From Oscillospiraceae bacterium (GTDB lineage Bacteria > Bacillota > Clostridia > Oscillospirales > Ruminococcaceae): a DNA stretch of 64,000 nt. The DNA is taken from the NCBI GenBank assembly GCA_022769565.1, contig JALEJQ010000031.1, positions 1 to 64,000 on the forward strand, read 5' to 3'. The notes beneath the pieces are model-generated. The model was not told the origin of the DNA, searched no databases, and worked only from the letters and a program-made list of their open reading frames with translations. Each line of letters begins with the position of its first letter. Within the stretch, counting starts at the first letter, position 1. Made by a program: the position numbers and the translations under genes. Of this stretch, positions 45,872 to 55,471 are shown in pieces.

Positions 45872-46357
45872 ATGCTTAATGTAAATCTTATTACGGTAGG
45901 AAAGCTGAAAGAAAGCTATCTTCGTGAAGCCTGTGCAGAGTACAAAAAGCGGCTGCAGGGCTTCTGCAAAATAAATATTATTGAGCTTAACGAAAGCCGT
46001 CTGCCCGACAACCCTTCCGAAAAGGAGATAAAAGCTGCTCTTTCGGCTGAGGGCAAGGCTATGCTTGATATACTGGGTGGAAATAACTGCTATAACATTA
46101 CTATGTGTATTGAAGGTAAGCAGCTTTCCTCCGTTAAATTTGCCGAAAAGATAGAAAAAATATCCGTTGAGGGAAAAAGCACCCTTAACATTGTAATAGG
46201 AAGCTCCTTCGGCATTGCAGACGAGATAAAGGCAATGTCAGATATGCGGCTTTCAATGTCGGAAATGACCTTTCCTCACCAGCTTGCAAGGGTAATGGTG
46301 CTTGAACAGCTTTACCGTGCCTTTCAGATAAACGGCGGCGGAAAGTATCATAAATAA
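45872..46357 (+). CDS. rlmH: 23S rRNA (pseudouridine1915-N3)-methyltransferase
   Basis: VGKLKESYLREACAEYKKRL; IGSSFGIADEIK; MTFPHQLARVMVLEQLYRAFQI. Confidence 0.96.
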   Translation: MLNVNLITVGKLKESYLREACAEYKKRLQGFCKINIIELNESRLPDNPSEKEIKAALSAEGKAMLDILGGNNCYNITMCIEGKQLSSVKFAEKIEKISVEGKSTLNIVIGSSFGIADEIKAMSDMRLSMSEMTFPHQLARVMVLEQLYRAFQINGGGKYHK

Positions 46358-46414
46358 AGGGCGGTTTTCGTCCAAAAAGCATATAATATTATTATTTATC
46401 AAGGAGGACTATAT

Positions 46415-46915
46415 ATGTCACTGCACGAGATCAAATTATCCGATTTAAGTATTAACCCCTGGGAGAAAATAGGCAAGGAATGGTTCCTTGTTGCTTCGGG
46501 AGATGAAAGCGGCTACAATATGATGACCGCAAGCTGGGGCTTTGCCGGAGAAATGTGGGGCAAGGACGTTTTCGAGACAGTTGTCCGCCACAACCGCTAC
46601 ACCTACGAATTTATGGAGAAGAACGACCTGTTCACTATCAGCTTTTTCGACAGCGATAAAAAAGACGTTCTGAAATTCTGCGGAGCAAACTCGGGAAGAG
46701 ATGTTGACAAAACAGAAAAAACAGGCATTACGCCCTTCTTTACGGACGGCACCGTTGCTTTTAACGAGGCAAGCCTTGTTTTCGTCTGCCGCAAGCTCTA
46801 TGCAGGGGATTTTGACCTTGACAAGCTGAATGACGATGAAAAGAACAAGTGGTACGGCACTGACCCCGTTCACAAGCAGTATATCGGCGAGATAGTGAAG
46901 GTATACAGCAAATGA
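46415..46915 (+). CDS. flavin reductase/flavoredoxin-like protein
   Basis: NMMTASWGFAGEMWGKDVFETVVRHNRYTYEFMEKNDLFTISFF; RBS aaggagg. Confidence 0.85.
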   Translation: MSLHEIKLSDLSINPWEKIGKEWFLVASGDESGYNMMTASWGFAGEMWGKDVFETVVRHNRYTYEFMEKNDLFTISFFDSDKKDVLKFCGANSGRDVDKTEKTGITPFFTDGTVAFNEASLVFVCRKLYAGDFDLDKLNDDEKNKWYGTDPVHKQYIGEIVKVYSK

Positions 46916-48498
46916 GCGGCAAGCGTAAAAGACAGCTAATGACCGCCATAACAGCAGCGGCGGTCATATCCGCAGTTTTCTCTTCCTGTTCAAAGGAGCA
47001 TAATGTTGAGACCGTTTCAGATACCTCTTTGACACAGGTACAGACAGAGGCGGAAACCACAGCTTCTTCCGAAACCGCGGAAACAAGCGAAAGCACTGTC
47101 AAAACTACTGTAGAAACTACTGCTGAAACTACCGCAGAAACTACTGTTACGGAAAATACCGAAGCAAGCGTTACCGAGTATATCACAGAGGAAGGGCTGC
47201 TCAACGACAACGCTTCTGCCGCAATTGAGAATTTTATTGCAAAGGAAACGGAAGCTGCCGATCTGTATACCGCATATTTCGGACTTTACGACTTTACCCT
47301 TGACGGCGTGCCGGAAATTTATGCTGTTCATCATAGCAGCGGTCAGGGAACTATGGAGTCCTTCATATACACCCTTGACGGCGATCTATACGGTGAGTTT
47401 GACGGTTACTGCCGTGAAGGCTTCTGCCGCTTTTTCACCTTGGACGGCAATGTTTATGTGCATAATTTTTACGAACATTCGGCGCACCTGAGCGTTGACA
47501 AGGTGGACAGGATAACCGAAAGCGGCATATCGGAATATCTGCTGGAATGTGGCGCTGTGGGGGACGCTTTCCCCTTAAAGGAATACACCTATTACATAAA
47601 CGGCGAAACAGCCGAGGCAGCGGATTATTATGACGAGTGTGACAAAGTGCTTAGGAGCAGCTTTAACGAGGCAAACGAAGTATCAATATGCACCTATGAT
47701 GCTGACAGCTTGGATATGTCCGACTATGGAAGTCAGGCGCAATGGCTTGTTGATACCTACAACGGGTATTTTACGGCGAAAAAAGCGGCTGAAAGCTATC
47801 TTGGCGGCAAAACCAAGGTGTTCTGCTATGACGATTTTGACGGAAACGGAAGCTATGAGGCGTTTTTCTGCCAAAAGGACAGCCCCTTGTGCTTTATTGC
47901 GGATAATGCTGTAACGGAGCTGTGTCTGCCGGAGTTCGGATGGTTCGGTGATTTCGCACGGGTAGGAAATCTGTTTTTTGCGGAGAATTCAAGTAATTCG
48001 GGACCCTGCGTTATATACGGAGTAAAGGACGGCAAGCCTTATGAGCATGAGCTTTCCGGCGTTGGTATGTTTATGCGCCCTTCTCCGTCATACGGATGTG
48101 ATAACATGGATCTGATAAACGATCAGTTCGTTCTGTACAAATCGGGATTTGATTCTATGGGAGAGAAGGGCGTGGAAAGCAGCTCAGACGGCGCTCATAC
48201 CTACAAGCCCTACTGGTTCACATTATCGGGAGAGCTTACGGGCGAACCTGTTTCCCGTGAAGATTTTGCAGGCCGTTCCGATGTAGAGGCTCTGTTTGAC
48301 CGGATAGAAGCGGAGGGAAGCACGGTCACAGGCGCATATCTCAGAGATGGCTGTATCCTCAATATAAACTATGAATTCTCCCTTGAACCCGATTCCAAGC
48401 TTTACGGAAAGCGGTATGCTACCTATATTATCCAGAATGAGATAAGAGAGATAGAATGCGGCAGCGGAATATATCACGCAAGCATTTTTGATGAATGA
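46912..48498 (+). CDS. lipoprotein with TET-rich linker, unknown function
   Basis: VFSSCSK lipobox; linker TVKTTVETTAETTAETTVTENTE; ATGA overlap with previous gene. Confidence 0.75.
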   Translation: MSGKRKRQLMTAITAAAVISAVFSSCSKEHNVETVSDTSLTQVQTEAETTASSETAETSESTVKTTVETTAETTAETTVTENTEASVTEYITEEGLLNDNASAAIENFIAKETEAADLYTAYFGLYDFTLDGVPEIYAVHHSSGQGTMESFIYTLDGDLYGEFDGYCREGFCRFFTLDGNVYVHNFYEHSAHLSVDKVDRITESGISEYLLECGAVGDAFPLKEYTYYINGETAEAADYYDECDKVLRSSFNEANEVSICTYDADSLDMSDYGSQAQWLVDTYNGYFTAKKAAESYLGGKTKVFCYDDFDGNGSYEAFFCQKDSPLCFIADNAVTELCLPEFGWFGDFARVGNLFFAENSSNSGPCVIYGVKDGKPYEHELSGVGMFMRPSPSYGCDNMDLINDQFVLYKSGFDSMGEKGVESSSDGAHTYKPYWFTLSGELTGEPVSREDFAGRSDVEALFDRIEAEGSTVTGAYLRDGCILNINYEFSLEPDSKLYGKRYATYIIQNEIREIECGSGIYHASIFDE

Positions 48499-48558
48499 TG
48501 TTTATTGGGATGATCGTAATATGTTCGGGGCATACGAAAGTACAGAGGTGTATATAAA

Positions 48559-49311
48559 ATGAGCGGCAAAAGAAAAAAGATACTTATTATCTCGGTCATA
48601 GCGGCGGCAATAGTATCCGTGATAGCAGGCTGTACGGTATATCTGCTGGATTATTATCCTGCGGAGGATTATATTGAACAAGCCCTTGAAAGCAGCGACT
48701 ATGCTTCTGTCGTAAACTACGGCGACGGAGTTATAGCATTCGAGCCGTGGGAAGAGCCGGTGGCAGGACTTATCTTTTACCCCGGAGGAAAGGTGGAGTA
48801 TACATCCTATGCGCCCCTTATGCAGTTTCTTGCCGATAAAGGGGTGCTGTGTCTGCTGGTGAAGATGCCTTTCAATCTTGCTGTTTTCGGCAAAAACGCT
48901 GCTTTCGGTCTGCAGGAACGTTACCCCCAAATTGAGCGGTGGTACATAGGCGGACACTCCCTCGGCGGAGCAATGGCGGCTTCCTATGTATCGGAGCACA
49001 GCGAAGATTTTGAGGGGCTTATACTGCTTGGTGCGTACTCCACAGCCGACCTGAGCGGAACAGGGCTTAATGTAATGAGCGCTTACGGCTCCGAGGACGG
49101 CATAATGAATATGAAAAAATACGAAAAATGCAGATCCAACTTGCCCGAAGACTTCAGCGAGTATGTTATTGATAACGGAAACCACGCAAACTTCGGCGGA
49201 TACGGAGACCAGACCGGAGACGGTGTCTCAAACATAGATACCAATACACAATCCTCCCTTACAGCCGAGTTTATCTATGAGAAAATAACGGAGTTTGCAC
49301 AGGCGGAATAA
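48559..49311 (+). CDS. alpha/beta hydrolase
   Basis: GLIFYPGGKVEYTSYAPL; WYIGGHSLGGAMAASY nucleophile elbow; NGNHANFGGYGDQTGDG. Confidence 0.88.
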   Translation: MSGKRKKILIISVIAAAIVSVIAGCTVYLLDYYPAEDYIEQALESSDYASVVNYGDGVIAFEPWEEPVAGLIFYPGGKVEYTSYAPLMQFLADKGVLCLLVKMPFNLAVFGKNAAFGLQERYPQIERWYIGGHSLGGAMAASYVSEHSEDFEGLILLGAYSTADLSGTGLNVMSAYGSEDGIMNMKKYEKCRSNLPEDFSEYVIDNGNHANFGGYGDQTGDGVSNIDTNTQSSLTAEFIYEKITEFAQAE

Positions 49312-49316
49312 AGAAA

Positions 49317-49352
49317 ACGGGCGCACAATATCAATATGTGCGCCCGTAAAAT
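49317..49352. terminator. terminator
   Basis: ACGGGCGCACA..TGTGCGCCCGT + aaaaTTT. Confidence 0.8.
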
Positions 49353-49369
49353 TTATTCAGCAATTATTA

Positions 49370-49996
49370 TTATGCCACCACATTCACTATTTTACCCACA
49401 GGGTCTTTTTCAAGTTTTATGTCCCCAACGGTATATTTTGCGCTGTTATCAGCCTTTGTGACCGTTTTTGTCACGCCGCCGGCAGTATATGACCTGCCGC
49501 ATTCGGGACAGATCCCCCTGTGTATGGTAACAGTCTGGTAAACGACCTTCTGACCGTTCTGCTCGGCTTCTGTGCGATTCCTTGCAACGTGTTCGTTCTC
49601 GTGTGAACGCACCGCAGAATACGCTGCCGAGGGGTCAATGTGCGTTGCCGTCTGAAAGGACACTCCCGAATCGTCCGATTCGTCCTTATAGCGCCTGTTC
49701 TTGCAGGTCTCACATTCAAAGGAATCAAAGCGGCGTTTCTTCTCCGCTTCGGACATTTCCGAAGGTTCGCTGTCCTTTTCGATTTTTTCAAGCTTGTTCT
49801 TATACTTTGATATTTCCAGATTCAGCTTAGTTATTTCGGCTGATTCCCTGTTGTCAAGCTGTCTCAGCTTACGCTCGTCGGCGTCTATACGGCGTTCTAT
49901 TTCGGAACGGCGCATTTCCGAGGTCATACCGCCGCTTTTTGAAGCATTATCCGAGCCATAGCCCGACAAAGCACCCGTTAAAGATAAAACTGCCAT
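49370..49996 (-). CDS. putative SprA-like metalloprotease
   Basis: HENEH (HExxH) motif, CxxC pairs (CETCKNRRYKD; CPECGRSY), coiled coil; start reassigned to 49996. Confidence 0.75.
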   Translation of the reverse strand: MAVLSLTGALSGYGSDNASKSGGMTSEMRRSEIERRIDADERKLRQLDNRESAEITKLNLEISKYKNKLEKIEKDSEPSEMSEAEKKRRFDSFECETCKNRRYKDESDDSGVSFQTATHIDPSAAYSAVRSHENEHVARNRTEAEQNGQKVVYQTVTIHRGICPECGRSYTAGGVTKTVTKADNSAKYTVGDIKLEKDPVGKIVNVVA

Positions 49997-50140
49997 ATCA
50001 ACACCCCTTTGCATAAATCTTCACTATAATTATAACAACAGATGTAAATCCTTTCAATAGTCAAAATAGATAAATTTTCCTGTTCGTATCACAATATTAT
50101 GACATAACGGAAAATAAGTGCTGCACTTTAATCAGCTTTT

Positions 50141-50483
50141 TCCTAATAACTGCTGTGTTGGGGTAACGGTGGCATACTTTGCCGCGTCGCAACAAATACA
50201 CTTCGCTGCGCTCAGTATATTTGTTGCGAGGGTAGTTTTTCTTGATACGATAGAAAAGGCGCAATTCACATAGTCGGTTTTACAAGCTTTGTGTCATAGG
50301 ACACTTTACTTGGTTCCGATTTTTTATGTGAATTGCGCCTTTGGATTTTTTACTTTTCAGTTTTTAACGCAGCTTTGCGTTGCACTATAGTTTAGGGGAT
50401 TTCGCTCTCTGCGGAGAGCGACAAGGGACGCTGTCCCCTTGACCCCTGCCACCCTTTGAAAAGCGTGGACGTAAACTTTAGAC
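50141..50483 (+). repeat. family H solo half-element (copy C)
   Basis: homologous to the right half of copies A and D. Confidence 0.87.
50258..50339. repeat. ~82 bp inverted-repeat unit (C)
   Basis: GGCGCAATTCACAT...ATGTGAATTGCGCC. Confidence 0.95.
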
Positions 50484-50522
50484 TGATTGTTCAACAACTC
50501 GGCTGTGATTCAGCGTTAATAA

Positions 50523-51515
50523 TTACTGCTTGTTCTGTATCTGATTTGCGGAAACGCTGCTGCTTGCGGCAACTTCCTTTATGGAAGTCGCAAGACCTGC
50601 AAGACCCTGTATCTCGGAGGGGATGATTATCTTTGTAGCCTTGCCGTCAGCAGCCTTACCGAATGCTTCAAGGCTCTTGAGAGCAATAACATTCTCGCTG
50701 GGGTTGCTTTCATTGAGCTTTACGATACTGTCTGCAAGCGCTTTCTGCACAAGCTCAATAGACTCAGCTTCGCCCTGCGCTTCAAGTATCTTCTGCTGTC
50801 TTACAGCGTCGGAACGGAGAATAAGCGCCTGCTTTTCAGCCTCAGCCTTAAGGATAGCTGCCTGCTTATCGGCCTCGGCACGAAGTATCTTGGACTCCTT
50901 TTCACCTTCCGCAACAAGTATCTGTGACTTCTTTTCACCCTCTGCCTGGAGTATCTTTTCACGACGCTCACGCTCTGCCTTCATCTGACGTTCCATGGCG
51001 TCCTGAATTTCTCTGGGAGGAAGAATGTTTTTAAGCTCAACTCTGTTGACCTTGATGCCCCAAGGGTCTGTTGCAACGTCAAGGAGGGAGGTAATCTTAG
51101 TGTTGATAACGTCACGGGAAGAAAGCGTTGCGTCAAGCTCCATTTCGCCGATGATGTTACGGAGAGTTGTTGCGGTAAGATTCTCAATTGCGGACATAGG
51201 ACGCTCAACGCCGTAGGTATACAGCTTTGCATCTGTTATCTGGAAGAAAACTACCGTGTCTATCTGCATGGTAACGTTATCCTTTGTGATAACGGGCTGA
51301 GGCTTGAAGTCTGCTACCTGCTCCTTGATGGAAACCTTTTTTGCTACCTTGTCGATAATGGGAACAACGTAGTGGGGACCTGTCTGAAGGGTCTTGCTGA
51401 AAGCGCCGAAGCGCTCAATGATGTAGACCTGTGCCTGGGGAACGAATTTGATGCCGCTTATAAGGATAATGATAACGATAAGCGCAAGAACGATAAGAAC
51501 TGTTAAACCTTCCAT
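50523..51515 (-). CDS. SPFH/band 7 (stomatin-like, QmcA-type) protein
   Basis: VPQAQVYIIERFGAFSKTLQTGPHYVVPIID...LDATLSSRDVINTKI. Confidence 0.93.
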   Translation of the reverse strand: MEGLTVLIVLALIVIIILISGIKFVPQAQVYIIERFGAFSKTLQTGPHYVVPIIDKVAKKVSIKEQVADFKPQPVITKDNVTMQIDTVVFFQITDAKLYTYGVERPMSAIENLTATTLRNIIGEMELDATLSSRDVINTKITSLLDVATDPWGIKVNRVELKNILPPREIQDAMERQMKAERERREKILQAEGEKKSQILVAEGEKESKILRAEADKQAAILKAEAEKQALILRSDAVRQQKILEAQGEAESIELVQKALADSIVKLNESNPSENVIALKSLEAFGKAADGKATKIIIPSEIQGLAGLATSIKEVAASSSVSANQIQNKQ

Positions 51516-51531
51516 TGTAATACCTCTTTCT

Positions 51532-51981
51532 TTAATTTGTATTTTCAGCTTCTTTTTTAACGGACAGCTTTGCTCCTCTTACTTCAAGAACGGTGACGAC
51601 CGAGCCTTCGGGGATAATTTCGCCCGAATCGGAAACTGCGGTCCAGTCCACGCCGCCAAGCTTTACTCTGCCCTTGCCGTGCTCCGTGTCTATCTCCTCA
51701 ATGACAACTGCGCTTTTTCCAACCGAAAGCTCCGAGTTTGTGGGTATAAACTTACCCGGGAACAGCTTTTTGACAAGTGGTCTTGTGAAGATAAGAAGAA
51801 CTGCCGAAACAAGGACGAACAGCACCGCCTGAACAAGCACCGAAGCACCAAATGCGGCAGCAATAAGTCCGGCAACAGCTCCTGCGGCGAACCATATTGA
51901 AATAAGTGCGAATGTTGCAGCCTCCGCAAGCAATGCCGCAACAAGGACAACGATCCAGAATATCACCATAAATAAACTCAC
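51532..51981 (-). CDS. NfeD-family protein
   Basis: N-terminal TMs plus OB-like GKSAVVIEEIDTEHGKGRVKLGGVDWTAVSDSGEIIPEGSVVTV; adjacent to SPFH gene. Confidence 0.92.
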   Translation of the reverse strand: MSLFMVIFWIVVLVAALLAEAATFALISIWFAAGAVAGLIAAAFGASVLVQAVLFVLVSAVLLIFTRPLVKKLFPGKFIPTNSELSVGKSAVVIEEIDTEHGKGRVKLGGVDWTAVSDSGEIIPEGSVVTVLEVRGAKLSVKKEAENTN

Positions 51982-52271
51982 CTCACAAAGTTATGTCTGT
52001 ATTCTGACCTTGCAGGGGAAAATAACAATTGTTTAACCCTGTGTTTACATTTTAACATAAACAAACTGCAAACGCAAGCGTCTTTTTAGTTAAATTACAG
52101 TAAATTAGAACGTTTTTAGCCGAAATTTCAAATCGGGCTGCGCCGCTCTGAGCCGCTCTTACGCACATATGCTCTTGTTTTCTCCCGTATTCTCGTTTTT
52201 TCTCAAAATTGCGAAATCCGGCAAGCCGTTGTATGACCTGCCGGAATGTATTGTATCATTAGAGGTTCCCA

Positions 52272-53036
52272 TTATAAATTTTTATTGTAAATAACGATAA
52301 GCCCCTTTAGCAGAAGCTCGTCGTCGAGAATGATCTTGCGGTTACAGTATGGGATAATGCTGCCTGCAAGTCCGCCTGTGGCAACGACAGTGGCTTTCTC
52401 GCCAAGTTCGGCTTCTATGCGGTCGACTATGCCGTCAAGGCTTGCCGCCGTGCCGAAAAGTATGCCGCTTTTCATGCAGTCAACGGTGTTCCGTCCGATG
52501 ACCTTTTTCGGGGGAACAAGGTTTATTTTGGGCAGCTGTGAAGTGCCTGCGGTAAGGGCGTTAAGGGAAATATTCACTCCGGGGATTATCATTCCGCCAA
52601 GGTAATTTCCGTTTTTGTCTATGACAGAAGCGGTGGTGGCTGTACCCATATCGAAAATAATAAGGGGCAGCGGATATTCCGCAATTCCTGCCGCTGCGTC
52701 AACAACAAGGTCGCTTCCAAGCTGTGCAGGGTTGTCTATAACAATATTCACTCCCGTTTTTATTCCGGGACCTATTACCTTTGCTTCAACTCCGACTATC
52801 TTTTTCACAGCCTCGCTTATGGTATAGGTCACCGAGGGCACAACGGAAGAAATAATGGCTCCGCCAATGCTTTTTGGGTCTATGCCGTAAAGCTCCAGCA
52901 CCGTCTTGAAGGAAACTGCATATTCAAGAACGGTGTTGTCGGGCTTTGTTGAGATACGCTCCACAAATTTTATGTTCTTGTCCTCGCAGCAGCCTATAAC
53001 GATATTCGTATTTCCCACATCTATAGCTAAAATCAT
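52272..53036 (-). CDS. coaX: type III pantothenate kinase
   Basis: MILAIDVGNTNIVIG; GSDLVVDAAAGIAEYPLPLIIFDMGTATTASVID. Confidence 0.96.
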   Translation of the reverse strand: MILAIDVGNTNIVIGCCEDKNIKFVERISTKPDNTVLEYAVSFKTVLELYGIDPKSIGGAIISSVVPSVTYTISEAVKKIVGVEAKVIGPGIKTGVNIVIDNPAQLGSDLVVDAAAGIAEYPLPLIIFDMGTATTASVIDKNGNYLGGMIIPGVNISLNALTAGTSQLPKINLVPPKKVIGRNTVDCMKSGILFGTAASLDGIVDRIEAELGEKATVVATGGLAGSIIPYCNRKIILDDELLLKGLIVIYNKNL

Positions 53037-53051
53037 TTTTATCACCAAGTT

Positions 53052-53675
53052 TTAATCAGTTTTCTTTGCGGCTTTCGGGATAAGACCTGCTTTAAGCAAA
53101 GCCGTGCCTACTGCGCCCGTTAAAACCGTTGACGCTATCATTTCAAATACAGCGTTTATTCCAACAAAGGAGCAGATAAACAGCAGCACGTTTTTTCCAT
53201 CCATAAGTCCCTGTACATATTCGGTATTGCCGAAAAGCAGCACAAGAGCCGACATAAAAAACGCCGTGTTAAAGAAAGCGGAAAAGAAACCTGTTACAAA
53301 GCAGGATGCATAGCTGTTACAGAGCTTTGAAACGCCCTTGTAAATAAAGCCGATAAGCAGACCGTCCAGCATACGGGGAACAAATCTCTGTACAAACGCC
53401 AGGAAGGGATTAATGCTGAAAAGCATAGCGCCCATTCCGCTGGGAACGCCTATACCGAGGCACTGCAAAAAGCTGAGTATACCGAAAACGGCTCCCATGG
53501 CGGCTCCGCCTACGGGTCCGAGTATAACGGCAGCAAGTGCAACGGGGATAATGTTCAGGGTAATTGACAGCGGACCTATCGGTATCGTTCCTATAGGCGT
53601 GAACGAGAACACGAACAGTATCGCCGTCAGCAGTCCCATAAGGACTAACTGCTTTGTGTCGAATCTGGTTTTCAT
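53052..53675 (-). CDS. ECF transporter S component (pantothenate, PanT-like, by context)
   Basis: polytopic; LVLMGLLTAILFVFSFTPIG...GPVGGAAMGAVFGILSF; next to coaX. Confidence 0.85.
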   Translation of the reverse strand: MKTRFDTKQLVLMGLLTAILFVFSFTPIGTIPIGPLSITLNIIPVALAAVILGPVGGAAMGAVFGILSFLQCLGIGVPSGMGAMLFSINPFLAFVQRFVPRMLDGLLIGFIYKGVSKLCNSYASCFVTGFFSAFFNTAFFMSALVLLFGNTEYVQGLMDGKNVLLFICSFVGINAVFEMIASTVLTGAVGTALLKAGLIPKAAKKTD

Positions 53676-53764
53676 ATTAAATTTTCCTCCTTGTTATTAT
53701 TCCCTTTCGGGATACAATACAATACTTTTATATTATAACACGTTTTTCTCCGTTTTGCAACGGG

Positions 53765-53812
53765 GGAGGAAAATTATTTGCCCTTGACAGGAGGAAAATT
53801 ATTTGCCCTTGA
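53765..53812. repeat. 25-bp tandem duplication
   Basis: GGAGGAAAATTATTTGCCCTTGA repeated with period 25. Confidence 0.95.
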
Positions 53813-53815
53813 ACC

Positions 53816-55405
53816 TCACGGCTCAAACTCCTCAATTATCTTCACAGCCGCCTTCATTCCGTCCACGGCGGCAGACATTATGCCTCCTGCATAGCCTGCA
53901 CCCTCGCCGCAGGGATAAAGTCCCTCTGCGGAAAGTGACTGCATATTCTCTCCCCTCGTTATCCTTACGGGAGAGGAAGTCCTTGTTTCGGGCGCAGTCA
54001 TTACCGCCTTTCCGTCACCGAAGCAGCGCATTTTTCCTGCAAAGCTTTTAAGTCCGGCTTCAAGCATTTCCGAAACAAAATCGGGGAACAGCCTGCGGAA
54101 ATCGCACTCCTCCACACCTCTTGCATATGTTGGGGAAACGTCCGCTCCTTTAAGTGAGCCGCCGCCCCTTAAAAAGCTTTCCACCGTGCAGGCAGGCGCT
54201 TTATAGCTTCTTCCCGTAAGCTCAAAGGCACGGCGTTCTATGCTCCTTGCAAAATTCACACCGTCAAGGGGCGCATTTCCGTAATCCTCGGGAGATACCG
54301 ACACCGCAACTGCAGCGTTTGCATTCTCCCCGTCACGGGCAAACTCACTCATACCGTTGGTAACTATGGAAGCTCTCTCGCTTTGTGACGGCACCACCAT
54401 TCCTCCGGGACACATACAGAAGGTGTACACCCCTCTGCCGTTCCTGCGGTAGGAAAGCTGGTATTCCCCCTTGGGCAGAGCCTTGTTGTCATACTGCTTT
54501 CCGTACAAAGAGCGGTCGACTTCAACCTGCTTATGCTCTATTCTCGTTCCAACGGAAAAGGGCTTCGGCTCTATAAATATATTTCGTGAGATAAGCATTT
54601 CAAAGGTGTCTCTTGCGCTGTGTCCGGGAGCAAGTATAAGCGCTCCGCAGGGTATTTTCTCACCGTTTACCGTTATCGAGCGAACTCTGCCCCCCAAAAG
54701 CTCAATATCCGTCAGCTTTGAGCAGAACCGCACCTCTCCGCCCAGAGAAATTATCCGTTCTCTTACGCCCTTGACGATACCTCTCAGCTTGTCCGTGCCG
54801 ATATGGGGCTTGGCTTTTGTGAGTATTTCCTCAGGTGCGCCGAATTCCGCAAAGCGTTCAAGAACTCTGCGGCACATAGGATCCTTTATCCTTGTTGTCA
54901 GCTTGCCGTCGGAGAAGGTACCTGCTCCGCCCTCGCCGAACTGCACGTTAGTTTCCTCGTCAAGCTCCCCCCCCAGCCAAAAGCCTTCAACCGCCTTTAC
55001 TCTTTCCTCAACGGAGCCGCCTCTTTCAACAACAAGTGGCTTAAAGCCGTACTCCGCAAGGGTAAGCGCCGCAAACATTCCCGCGGGTCCGAAGCCTGCC
55101 ACCACAACACGGCCTTTCAGCGGCGTACTGCCTGTTTTTTCCGGCATAAGCTCGGCTTTTGCGTCTGTATAGGTGCAGCTGTCGCAATGCTCCGCAAGCC
55201 TTTTTTCCTCTTCTGCATTGTCAAGCTCCACCCATACGGAGGAAACAAGCCTTATATCGGCGTTATTCCTTGCATCAAGAGAGGTCTTGTGGACAGCCGC
55301 CAGCTTTGCTCCGCCCTTTATGCGCAGCTTTTTTAGAGCGGAGGAAATTATCTCGTCCTTTGAAGAATTTATGCCTGTTTTTATCTGTGAAACAATAAGG
55401 GGCAT
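53816..55405 (-). CDS. NAD(FAD)-dependent oxidoreductase/dehydrogenase
   Basis: VVAGFGPAGMFAALTLAEYGFKPLVVERG; GEGAGYAGGIMSAAVDGMKAA; start reassigned to 55405. Confidence 0.93.
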   Translation of the reverse strand: MPLIVSQIKTGINSSKDEIISSALKKLRIKGGAKLAAVHKTSLDARNNADIRLVSSVWVELDNAEEEKRLAEHCDSCTYTDAKAELMPEKTGSTPLKGRVVVAGFGPAGMFAALTLAEYGFKPLVVERGGSVEERVKAVEGFWLGGELDEETNVQFGEGGAGTFSDGKLTTRIKDPMCRRVLERFAEFGAPEEILTKAKPHIGTDKLRGIVKGVRERIISLGGEVRFCSKLTDIELLGGRVRSITVNGEKIPCGALILAPGHSARDTFEMLISRNIFIEPKPFSVGTRIEHKQVEVDRSLYGKQYDNKALPKGEYQLSYRRNGRGVYTFCMCPGGMVVPSQSERASIVTNGMSEFARDGENANAAVAVSVSPEDYGNAPLDGVNFARSIERRAFELTGRSYKAPACTVESFLRGGGSLKGADVSPTYARGVEECDFRRLFPDFVSEMLEAGLKSFAGKMRCFGDGKAVMTAPETRTSSPVRITRGENMQSLSAEGLYPCGEGAGYAGGIMSAAVDGMKAAVKIIEEFEP

Positions 55406-55424
55406 GAAGTCAGTCCTTTCCTTA

Positions 55425-55471
55425 AAGCAATGCCGCACAAAGCCGTAGTGCGGTATTTGTGCGGCGTTGCC
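55425..55471 (-). repeat. ~47 nt leader hairpin repeat (family L, copy 2)
   Basis: AAGCAATGCCGCACAAAGCCGTAGTGCGGTATTTGTGCGGCGTTGCC (+ strand); similar to 22542-22587. Confidence 0.8.

Noticed and set aside
47041-47170. ACT/GAA-rich repeats in the lipoprotein gene
   Set aside because: Ordinary Thr/Glu linker following a lipobox, as in other lipoproteins here; not a separate element.
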